A stretch of 64,000 nt of DNA. It comes from Saprospiraceae bacterium. Lineage in GTDB: Bacteria > Bacteroidota > Bacteroidia > Chitinophagales > Saprospiraceae. Of this stretch, positions 57,467-64,000 are shown piece by piece. The position numbers were made by a program, and so were the translations under genes. The stretch's first letter is position 1; each line of letters begins with the position of its first letter. The notes below the pieces were generated by a model. It saw only the letters and a list, made by a program, of their open reading frames with translations, did no database searches and was not told the origin of the DNA. Where the stretch lies: NCBI GenBank assembly GCA_016710115.1, contig JADJLN010000007.1:62001-126000 (forward strand), written 5' to 3'.

Positions 57467-58161
57467 GGGCTGTTGAATGGCAACTGGACACCTGGCCAAA
57501 GCACCAGGCCTGGGTTGTCCTTCTCGGTTCATCCTTCTTGCTTCTGGACCAGGGAGGAATCTGGCTTATTTGTCTGGTTGCGATACACACACTCTATCGG
57601 ATCCTGAAGCATCAGCGTGAATGGCGACATTCCTTCCCTCGATTGATCGCCAATATGGTGACGTTTTTTCGCTTGCTTATTTTATTCTATACTGGCCTGA
57701 ACTGGTCGCAACATACACTTTGGGAACTTTCCCTTTTTTTCTGGTTGGCAGCCCTGTTGGATGTGGTGGATGGCTGGATAGCTAGACGGTTCAACGGTGC
57801 TTCCCGGTTTGGCTCTCTGTTTGATGAAGAAGTGGATGCGCTCTTTGTGCTATTCAGTTGCTACGTGCTCTGGCAAACCGGTCTGGGGCCCTGGTGGATA
57901 TTGGGTGCTGGCTGGTTCCGGTATCTGGTCGTTCTGATCAAATCCCGCTTTCCTGCATTCCCGGAGAAAAATGTCCATTTCCCCTGGGCCAGGACATTTG
58001 CCGGAATCGTCTTTATTCTCTTGCCACTTTGTTTTCTTCTACCACAAGCGCTCTCCCGTCTCGTCGAAATCGGTATCTTCAGCTTGCTGGCTTATTCATT
58101 TATTCGTGAACTGGTTTTGAGTTATGGACATCCAACTGATCTACGTAACCTTTCCCGATGA
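57451..58161 (+). CDS. CDP-alcohol phosphatidyltransferase
   Basis: A 236-residue inner-membrane enzyme with about six helices. The complete CDP-OH motif reads DVVDGWIARRFNGASRFG followed by SLFDEEVD, giving the D-x2-D-G-x2-A-R-x8-G-x3-D-x3-D pattern that binds two metal ions and the CDP group. It therefore joins a CDP-activated alcohol (diacylglycerol, or a headgroup) to another alcohol. The substrate cannot be told from the motif. It lies in the cluster with GT4, methyltransferases and ribA-like genes and overlaps cutA by 38 bases. Confidence 0.9.
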   Translation: MATTIRAVEWQLDTWPKHQAWVVLLGSSFLLLDQGGIWLICLVAIHTLYRILKHQREWRHSFPRLIANMVTFFRLLILFYTGLNWSQHTLWELSLFFWLAALLDVVDGWIARRFNGASRFGSLFDEEVDALFVLFSCYVLWQTGLGPWWILGAGWFRYLVVLIKSRFPAFPEKNVHFPWARTFAGIVFILLPLCFLLPQALSRLVEIGIFSLLAYSFIRELVLSYGHPTDLRNLSR

Positions 58162-58477
58162 GCAAACTGCGTTGACCCTCGGCAGGGAACTTGTCGAAAG
58201 GGGGCTAACTGCTTGCTTCAACCTTCATTCGATCCGGAGTGTGTATCCCTGGAAAGGAAAAATTGAAGATGAAACGGAGTGGGTCGCCCTGTTCAAAACA
58301 ACATCGGCTCAGGAAGAAGCATTACGGGTTGCCATTGAAAAAGGGCACCCTTATGAGGTGCCCTGTATTCTTTCGTGGGTCGCTTCAGCAAACGATAGTT
58401 ATGGTGACTGGGTTACCCGTTGTCTTTCATCATTCAATTCGCCTCCACCTTCTGACGGGCCAGTAGCCAGGCCTTGA
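58124..58477 (+). CDS. cutA: CutA family divalent-cation tolerance protein
   Basis: A small trimeric ferredoxin-like protein of 117 residues, named for copper tolerance in E. coli though its role is unclear. QLIYVTFPDEQTALTLGRELVERGLTACFN split as IYVTFPDEQTAL and ERGLTACFNLH, with VYPWKGKIEDETEWVALFKT, is canonical; the loop HPYEVPCILSW follows. It overlaps the end of the CDP-alcohol enzyme gene and, tail to tail, the prfB stop by 44 bases. Confidence 0.92.
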   Translation: MDIQLIYVTFPDEQTALTLGRELVERGLTACFNLHSIRSVYPWKGKIEDETEWVALFKTTSAQEEALRVAIEKGHPYEVPCILSWVASANDSYGDWVTRCLSSFNSPPPSDGPVARP

Positions 58478-59526
58478 GAAATCCACCAATGTCACCGTCC
58501 AACACGGCATCGGTATTATTATTCGTATGACCAGTACGATGATCCTTCACCCGTCGATCATCCAATACATAGGACCGAATCTGGGAACCCCATTCATTCT
58601 TCATTTTCCCGGCTTCAACTTTTTCCCGTTCCGCCATTTTCCGTTGGATCTCCTGTTCATAAAGTCTGGATTTCAACATTTGCATGGCTTTTTCACGGTT
58701 CATATGCTGAGACCGTTCCTGCTGACATTCCACAACAATACCGGAAGGCAGGTGACGAACACGAACAGCTGATTCCGTTTTATTGACATGTTGTCCACCT
58801 GCACCGCTGGCCCGGAAGGTATCCCATTCCAGATCTGCCGGGTTGACATCCACCTCAATGCTGTTGTCGATCATCGGATGAATAAAAACAGAAGAAAAGG
58901 AAGTCATTCGTTTTCCCTGAGAATTGAAAGGGCTGACACGAACCAGGCGATGAACCCCGTTTTCGCCTTTCAGCATGCCGTACGCATGATCACCCTGAAT
59001 CTCAATTTCAACGGATTTGATGCCAGCGACATCCCCATCCTGACGATTGAGTTCAGTGAGTTTGTAGCCGTTTTTTTCTGCCCACATGACATACATGCGC
59101 ATCAGCATTTCAGACCAGTCGCAACTCTCTGTTCCACCGGCTCCGGCATTGATCTCCAGGATACAACCGAGTTCATCTTCCGGTTGATCCATAGCCAGTC
59201 GAAATTCAACATCGGATAGCTGATCAAGAGCGCGTTGGTATGCTCCATCGACTTCAACCTCTGAAGCTTCTCCTTCCTTGCTGAAATCGTATAGTACCTC
59301 CGTATCTTCCACATACCTGGCCAGGGCCTGGTAATCCTCAACCCATTTTTTCTGGGTCCTCAATTCTCGCATGACCTCCTCCGCGCGTTCCGGATCGTTC
59401 CAGAATGCGGGGTCCATGGTCATGTGTTCTTTGTCTTCGATAATAAGACGTCGGCGATCGACGTCAAAGATACCCCCTTATCGCGTCCAATCTGGTCTTC
59501 AGGTGAGCTAATTGATCTTGAGTCAT
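58434..59526 (-). CDS. prfB: Peptide chain release factor 2 with programmed +1 frameshift
   Basis: Terminates translation at UGA and UAA. Downstream body: GGxV-type methylation loop as RASGAGGQHVNKTESAVR and, earlier, INAGAGGTESCDWSEML; the tripeptide region is not fully checked. The gene begins at ATG 59526 (MTQDQLAHLKTRL...), reaches the slippery site CTT TGA C with AGGGGG just upstream (59473-59478), and must skip one T (59466) to continue DVDRRRLIIEDKEHM. The stop is UGA at 59464-59466, so RF2 regulates its own supply. This is the classic arrangement and not a sequence error. The start carries an unusually strong Shine-Dalgarno. Confidence 0.96.
59464..59478 (-). promoter_or_regulatory. 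prfB programmed frameshift site
   Basis: Read on the minus strand: AGGGGG, then TAT CTT TGA C. The internal SD-like AGGGGG, the CTT slippery codon and the weak UGA-C stop all match the known RF2 autoregulatory site. Confidence 0.95.
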
Positions 59527-59532
59527 GATGTA

Positions 59533-59539
59533 CCTCCTT
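59533..59539 (-). promoter_or_regulatory. Strong Shine-Dalgarno of prfB
   Basis: AAGGAGG on the minus strand with six bases to the ATG at 59526, unusual since most starts in this window have none. It fixes the start and hence the length of the pre-shift frame. Confidence 0.75.
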
Positions 59540-59606
59540 GGTAGTCAATTGTCAACATCTCCATGTCGACAAAGGTTATGTGATAAAACGAAACCGAAAA
59601 TCGGTC

Positions 59607-59659
59607 AAAAAAGCAGACGCCGTTCCTCTGCCGGATAACCCGCAGAAAGGAACGGCGTC
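59607..59659 (-). terminator. Rho-independent terminator of the FKBP gene
   Basis: Perfect 11-bp stem GACGCCGTTCC (59616-59626) and GGAACGGCGTC (59649-59659) with an inner TCTGC/GCAGA extension. On the minus strand it is followed by T6 (59607-59612). Confidence 0.88.
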
Positions 59660-59680
59660 TTATGCTGTGAAGATAGTGAC

Positions 59681-60541
59681 TTACTTGATGGCCACCAACT
59701 CGACATAGAAAACAAGGTCAGCTTTCGGTGGGATTGTTGGCGGGCTGCCCGCTTCTCCATAAGCCAGAGCATAAGGCAGGAACAGTGTTGCAGAACCTCC
59801 TTCGGACACATAGCCCAGTCCTTCATCCCATCCTGGAATAACGCGGCCGCCACCCAGCGGAAATTCAAATGGCTCGCCCCGCTTGTAGGAGTTGTCGAAC
59901 ATAGTGCCATCCATCAGCGTCCCATAGTAGTGAACAGCGAGTGTCTGACCAGGCGCAGGCATTTTACCAGAACCTTTTTCATTGATGACATACTTCAACC
60001 CGGACGGGGTCGTGATCAGGATGTCATTCAACTGGCCAGCCAGGTATTTCTGAGTCGCTTCATTCACCCGGGTTTTGATAATTTCCTCTTTGGCTTGAGA
60101 ATCCTCCATCTGTTTGTCCAGGTCTTCCTTAGACAGGACAATTTCCTTGAATCCAACGTCGTAGATCAACGTATCGGTTGGCTTCAAAGTCAAATTCGGA
60201 ATCCGTGTCAGCAGAGTATCAAATACGTACACGGATGCTGTATCTCCGGCAGAAAGGAGAAAGAGCAATTCGTAGTTTGCTGGTGGAGGCGAAGCAACCT
60301 GAGTTTCCTCAGGTAGGACAACGGTCATTTCCTGACTGAAGATGATCGAGTCCGAGTTGATCCGGATGGTTTCGAAAAACCGAACCTTGTCTCCAACCTT
60401 TGGCGTATCACCAGGCTTGTCATCATGGATCGTGTACGGATACCCACTTTTTGTCAAGCCGGTAAAATCAGAAGAAGACATCTTGCATGATCCCAGAGAG
60501 AGCACTATAGCGAGCCCCAGGAAGAAGAATGATTGGCGCAT
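59681..60541 (-). CDS. FKBP-type peptidyl-prolyl isomerase lipoprotein
   Basis: A 286-residue lipoprotein. Signal with lipobox LSLGSC (Cys about 19), a middle Glu-rich helix (about 145-170), and a C-terminal FKBP domain (LAVHYYGTLMDGTMFDNSY, GGGRVIPGWDEGL, LPYALAYGE) that speeds proline isomerisation in periplasmic or outer-membrane proteins. The residues 40-140 look like an additional N-terminal domain also found in other FKBP lipoproteins of the phylum. It follows nrnA by ten bases, so both are in one transcript. Confidence 0.9.
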   Translation of the reverse strand: MRQSFFFLGLAIVLSLGSCKMSSSDFTGLTKSGYPYTIHDDKPGDTPKVGDKVRFFETIRINSDSIIFSQEMTVVLPEETQVASPPPANYELLFLLSAGDTASVYVFDTLLTRIPNLTLKPTDTLIYDVGFKEIVLSKEDLDKQMEDSQAKEEIIKTRVNEATQKYLAGQLNDILITTPSGLKYVINEKGSGKMPAPGQTLAVHYYGTLMDGTMFDNSYKRGEPFEFPLGGGRVIPGWDEGLGYVSEGGSATLFLPYALAYGEAGSPPTIPPKADLVFYVELVAIK

Positions 60542-60551
60542 AAATATTGTG

Positions 60552-61559
60552 TTAGGCAGATTTCAAAGATTTCTCGTATCGAGGCAGCAAAGATTTCACT
60601 TTTTTTACGGTTTTCGATAATGTTCCGAAAGTCGCACCGCCAGCTGCATTCTTATGACCACCTCCTTTAAAGTTGTCACGCGCGAAGGCCTGCACAGAAA
60701 ATTCGCCCTTGGAACGGAACGACAGCTTGATTATTGTCGGTTGTTCAGTGATCAGGATGGCAAATTTCACCTCCTGAATCATCAGCAGGTAATTCACAAT
60801 TCCCTCTGTATCACCTCGTTGAATGTCAAATCGAGTAAAATCCTCCTTTGATAAAGCAATAATACCCGTGTTGTATTCCTCAATAATCTCCATTCGTTTG
60901 TGAAGACAGTAACCCAGGATACGCAAGAATTTGACCGGAAGTGTATTGAAAATTTTTATCTGAAGATCATTCAAATCAATGCCAAGTGACAGCAAATCTG
61001 CCACTTTGTGGAACAATTCCGGCCGGGTATTATACTTGAATGACCCGGTATCAGTCAGTATTCCTGTCATTAAGGCGATCCCCATCTCCCGATCAAGCTG
61101 ACTTTCCCAACCGGCTTTCCGGATAAAATCAAAAACGAGTTCAGATGTGCTGGATGCTTCAATCTCGGAAACCATGAGATCAGCTATCGGCTCTGGATCC
61201 AGATGGTGATCGATCAATACTTTTTTAGCATCCTCTCGATGATGGATTTCTTCACCCATCCTGTCGCTCCGATCCAGTGAATTGAAATCCAGCATCCAGA
61301 TCCGGTCCACATCCTTAATAACCTGGATAGATTCTTCTGTCCGAATATCATAGATCCAGATCCTGTCAATATCCGGCATCCAATTGAAAAACGGGGGAAA
61401 TTCGGACGGAAGAATCATGTGCACCGTGTGTCCAGCCTGCCGCAATAATCTGCCGAGAGCCAGGGTGGAGCCTACGGCATCACCGTCAGGATTTCGATGA
61501 GAAACGATCGCGATATCACGAGGTACCTCCAGATAATAAACCAGTTCGTTGATCTCCAT
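60552..61559 (-). CDS. nrnA: DHH-family phosphoesterase, NrnA-like oligoribonuclease
   Basis: A 335-residue DHH/DHHA1 enzyme. IVSHRNPDGDAVGSTLAL, LDFNSLDR, IDHHLDPEP (the DHH motif) and the DHHA1 GGGHKNAAGG motif are all present. NrnA degrades nanoRNAs and in some species dephosphorylates pAp or cleaves linear dinucleotides (pApA, pGpG). ATG 61559 (MEINELVYYL) is preferred over TTG 61586. It diverges from ndk. Confidence 0.9.
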   Translation of the reverse strand: MEINELVYYLEVPRDIAIVSHRNPDGDAVGSTLALGRLLRQAGHTVHMILPSEFPPFFNWMPDIDRIWIYDIRTEESIQVIKDVDRIWMLDFNSLDRSDRMGEEIHHREDAKKVLIDHHLDPEPIADLMVSEIEASSTSELVFDFIRKAGWESQLDREMGIALMTGILTDTGSFKYNTRPELFHKVADLLSLGIDLNDLQIKIFNTLPVKFLRILGYCLHKRMEIIEEYNTGIIALSKEDFTRFDIQRGDTEGIVNYLLMIQEVKFAILITEQPTIIKLSFRSKGEFSVQAFARDNFKGGGHKNAAGGATFGTLSKTVKKVKSLLPRYEKSLKSA

Positions 61560-61634
61560 GGATACGCGAAGGTGGGAGTTTTCCAAATCACTGCAAAATT
61601 AGTTGCTTCCTTGACAGAGATACAAGGCAATGGC

Positions 61635-61642
61635 TACCTTTG
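61635..61642 (+). promoter_or_regulatory. Promoter of ndk (-7 and -33)
   Basis: TACCTTTG lies 39 bases before the ndk ATG; a TTG at 61611-61613, 21 bases upstream, fits the -33 position. One of the best promoter matches in the window. Confidence 0.7.
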
Positions 61643-61681
61643 CACCGCAATTTGCACATATTAATAAAAACACCATAATAC

Positions 61682-62104
61682 ATGTCAGGTAATCGCACAT
61701 TTACAATGATCAAACCGGATGCCGTCAGAAATGGCCATATAGGCGCCATCCTCGCTCAGATCAATGAAGCCGGATTCAAGATCATTGCCATGAAATACAC
61801 CAAACTTTCTGCTGAGAAAGCCGGAGAGTTCTATGCCGTCCATAAGGAACGTCCATTTTATGGCGAACTGGTCGAATTCATGTCTTCCGGTCCTATTGTC
61901 GCTGCCATCCTGGAAAAATCGAATGCCGTTGAGGATTTCCGGACATTGATCGGTGCGACTGATCCGAGTAAGGCGGATGCCGGAACGATTCGCGCAAAGT
62001 ATGCTACCAACATCGGAGAAAACGCAGTTCACGGATCTGACTCAGATGAAAACGCCATGATCGAAGGCAGTTTTCATTTTGGTGGAGTAGAAATCTTTCA
62101 ATAG
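61682..62104 (+). CDS. ndk: Nucleoside diphosphate kinase
   Basis: Balances NTP pools by moving the gamma phosphate through a phospho-His. 140 residues; RTFTMIKPDAVRNGHIG and the catalytic His in ENAVHGSDSDENA. Standard length. It converges on mutS2 with 18 bases between the stops. Confidence 0.97.
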   Translation: MSGNRTFTMIKPDAVRNGHIGAILAQINEAGFKIIAMKYTKLSAEKAGEFYAVHKERPFYGELVEFMSSGPIVAAILEKSNAVEDFRTLIGATDPSKADAGTIRAKYATNIGENAVHGSDSDENAMIEGSFHFGGVEIFQ

Positions 62105-62122
62105 ACTCATCGGTTGTGGCCA

Positions 62123-64000
62123 TCAGAACTTGATGATGGTCACACCTTCTCCCCCATCCTCCGGTTCTGCTGGTACGATTTCAGCAATATCCTTATAGGT
62201 TCGCGCCATAGAAAAGACCATCTTGCGGAGTGCACCTGTTCCCTTGCCATGCAGGATCGCCACTCTCCGTGCAGAACTCAGCAACGCTTTATCCAGAAAC
62301 AATTCCAAAACCTTTTTCGCTTCCTCCAGCTTGAATCCGCGTATATCCAGCCGGGTTGCGCCATATTCCTGCACTGTATTTCCCATCGAGACGCTTGGCC
62401 GACTGCGAATCGAAAGTGGCTCACGGACAGCCTGCACTTCTTTCAGATCAACAATCATTTTCAATCCCCCGACGGCTATCTCCACCTTCCCCTTTTCCAT
62501 CCGCAGAACCTCTCCTACCGCGCCTCCATTCCGGATACGGACAAAAGTCCCTTCCTCAACGGGTTCTTTTGAATCTTCCAACTCCTCCCCTATCTGGTGG
62601 ACCTCCTCCCTGATGGCTCCGACCTGTTTCCTGAGCTTGTCCTGTTCTGCCTGCAACAATTCCCGTTTTGCCTTTGCTTTTTCCAGGCTCCGCTCCTGCT
62701 TCAATTCCTGGATGACCTGATCAACATCCTGTTGATCACGTGATTTCTGCTGGAGAGCCAATTCTCTGATCTCCATCTTGTGTTTCTTCCGCTGATATTC
62801 CAAATCCTTGAACAGACGTTCATAATTCGATACCAGCTGATCCAGCTTTTCCTTTTTGTCATGGATCCCATCCAGTTGTTCTTCCAGCCTGCGTCTGTCA
62901 TTTTGCAGATCGACAAGCAATTGATCAACCGCTTGATTGGTTACTCCGCTGCGTTTACGCGCGTAGTCGAGCACTTCAGCGGGCAAACCGCTGGAGGTGG
63001 CAATTTCAAAAGCAAAGGATGACCCCGGTTGACCGACGCGGAGCTCATAGGTCGGGTGCAACTCTTCCTGATCAAATACCATGGATCCGTTCACCAGGCC
63101 AGCATGTTCAAATGCAAATACCTTCAGATTGGAATAATGGGTGGTCACCACTCCGAACACCTTCTTTCGATTGAGTGAATGCAGGATTGCCTCCGCTATG
63201 GCCCCTCCCATTTTGGGATCCGTTCCCGAACCAAATTCATCGATTGCGACAAGCGTACGGCGATCTGCCGACTCCAGAAATCGTCGCATGTTCTGCAGTT
63301 TCGAACTGTACGTGCTCAGATCATCGTCAATCGACTGCTGATCTCCGATATCTGCAAAACATTTTTGGAAGACAGGCAGTTTTGAACCATTTCGTGCCGG
63401 GACAAGATATCCTGCCTGAGCCAGTAGCTGGATCAACAGGACGCTCTTCATGGTAATGGACTTTCCACCTGCATTGGGTCCGCTCAAGACCAGTATCCTT
63501 CGGTTCGGTTCCAGTTTTAATCCGAAAGGGATAACTGCCTTTGGGATAGCCTGATTCTTGATCCAGAGGAGCGGGTGAAAGGCATCCTCCAGATGGATCT
63601 GGATATCGTTGACCATCTCGGGCATTGTCCCTTTGTACATCCTGGACACCAAGGCCTTGGATCGGATCAGGTCCAGTCGGATGACATGGTTGATCAGTGA
63701 ATGCAGATATTGCTGATGTGGACGAAGACGTTGGGACAGTTCCTTGAGAATCCGCTGGATCTCCTGTCGTTCTTCTGACTCCAGTTCAAAAAAGTCATTA
63801 TTCCCTTCGACGAGCTGCGCTGGTTCCAGAAAAACTGTTTTCCCTGACGCTGATTCGTCATGGATAATGCCTTTGATCTTTCGTTTGTGTTCGACCGGAA
63901 CGGTCAACACCAACCTTCCTCCACGGATACTTTCACCGGAATCTGTGAGCCAACCACTTTTTTTATACTGATTGACCAATTGCAGGAATTGCTTGTCCAG
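62123..64000 (-). CDS. mutS2: Endonuclease MutS2, 5' partial
   Basis: MutS-related ATPase with a C-terminal Smr nuclease domain, reported to suppress recombination or to split collided ribosomes. Walker A SGPNAGGKSITMK, Walker B region LVAIDEFGSGTDPKMGG, signature DDLSTYSSKLQ; a coiled-coil linker (about 140 residues) and the Smr domain LDIRGFKLEEAKKVLELFLD then HGKGTGALRKMV. About 625 of a usual 780-790 residues are in the window; the start lies past base 64000. No N-terminal mismatch-binding domain, as in all MutS2. Confidence 0.95.
   Translation of the reverse strand: MDKQFLQLVNQYKKSGWLTDSGESIRGGRLVLTVPVEHKRKIKGIIHDESASGKTVFLEPAQLVEGNNDFFELESEERQEIQRILKELSQRLRPHQQYLHSLINHVIRLDLIRSKALVSRMYKGTMPEMVNDIQIHLEDAFHPLLWIKNQAIPKAVIPFGLKLEPNRRILVLSGPNAGGKSITMKSVLLIQLLAQAGYLVPARNGSKLPVFQKCFADIGDQQSIDDDLSTYSSKLQNMRRFLESADRRTLVAIDEFGSGTDPKMGGAIAEAILHSLNRKKVFGVVTTHYSNLKVFAFEHAGLVNGSMVFDQEELHPTYELRVGQPGSSFAFEIATSSGLPAEVLDYARKRSGVTNQAVDQLLVDLQNDRRRLEEQLDGIHDKKEKLDQLVSNYERLFKDLEYQRKKHKMEIRELALQQKSRDQQDVDQVIQELKQERSLEKAKAKRELLQAEQDKLRKQVGAIREEVHQIGEELEDSKEPVEEGTFVRIRNGGAVGEVLRMEKGKVEIAVGGLKMIVDLKEVQAVREPLSIRSRPSVSMGNTVQEYGATRLDIRGFKLEEAKKVLELFLDKALLSSARRVAILHGKGTGALRKMVFSMARTYKDIAEIVPAEPEDGGEGVTIIKF

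Noticed and set aside
59423..59526. The prfB frame break as another sequencing error
   Set aside because: The site has the internal AGGGGG, the CTT TGA C slippery stop and correct spacing of the known RF2 autoregulatory shift.
62116..62143. Ten-base hairpin near the ends of ndk and mutS2
   Set aside because: It overlaps mutS2 coding sequence, has a wobble and no U-run on either side; chance pairing is likely.
1..64000. CRISPR arrays, insertion sequences, prophage, tRNA or rRNA genes
   Set aside because: No regularly spaced repeats, transposase or phage genes, or cloverleaf/rRNA-like sequence were seen in reading the window.

Overview
The window is a gene-dense stretch of a Bacteroidota chromosome, probably from the Saprospiria. 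The evidence is a PorT gene of the type IX secretion system (T9SS), two large secreted proteins ending in T9SS-type C-terminal sorting domains, many start sites preceded by the Bacteroidota -7 element TAnnTTTG, bacillithiol genes (bshC, ytxJ), and the Bacteroidota-style neighbour pairs guaA/binding protein, ubiE/porT and gyrA/TPR protein. The class-level placement is inference. I found no rRNA, tRNA, CRISPR array, insertion sequence or prophage. No gap between genes exceeds about 300 bases; the longest (8555-8814 and 42892-43175) hold only AT-rich or unrecognised sequence.

Layout. 1-8.5 kb: guaA (5' end outside the window), a periplasmic binding protein, trmH, smc and an unknown helical protein. 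8.8-20.7 kb: a dockerin-bearing T9SS cargo protein, pruA, coaD, an HMG-CoA lyase, a GNAT enzyme, a Vps10/BNR-type T9SS cargo protein, a dicarboxylate symporter, and an operon of a tiny lipoprotein, ytxJ and mnmD. 20.8-34 kb: pdhB, a pseudouridine synthase, ychF, acpH, ubiE-porT, gyrA-TPR, a MazG-like protein, and engB-plsB-exonuclease. 34-48 kb: mnmH-selD, bshC, accD, an AP2 protein, ribD, a DUF853 ATPase, mqnB, trxA, a DUF58 protein, PPK2, hslR and hbd. 48-51 kb: a BadF-type sugar kinase and pfkA. 51-58.5 kb: the least ordinary region, described below. 58.4-64 kb: prfB (with its programmed frameshift), an FKBP lipoprotein, nrnA, ndk and mutS2 (5' end outside the window).

The most interesting locus is 52.9-58.2 kb. 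Two compact divergent operons share a 47-base spacer. One encodes GTP cyclohydrolase II, an unusual medium-chain dehydrogenase, an unusual PTPS/QueD-fold protein and a GT4 glycosyltransferase. The other encodes a SAM methyltransferase, an FkbM methyltransferase and a CDP-alcohol phosphatidyltransferase. Overlapping ends, together with lost metal or catalytic residues in three of the enzymes, suggest an uncharacterised pathway that may join a GTP-derived pyrimidine or pterin, or a sugar, to a lipid.

A caution for any reader: at least 22 one-base reading-frame breaks (and one in-frame stop) disrupt otherwise well-conserved genes, including essential ones such as guaA, smc, gyrA, ychF and engB. 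They cluster at 44.4-46.5 kb and are absent after 46.9 kb apart from the programmed prfB shift. They look like uncorrected indel errors in the assembly, so I annotate each broken gene as one gene and give the break positions.
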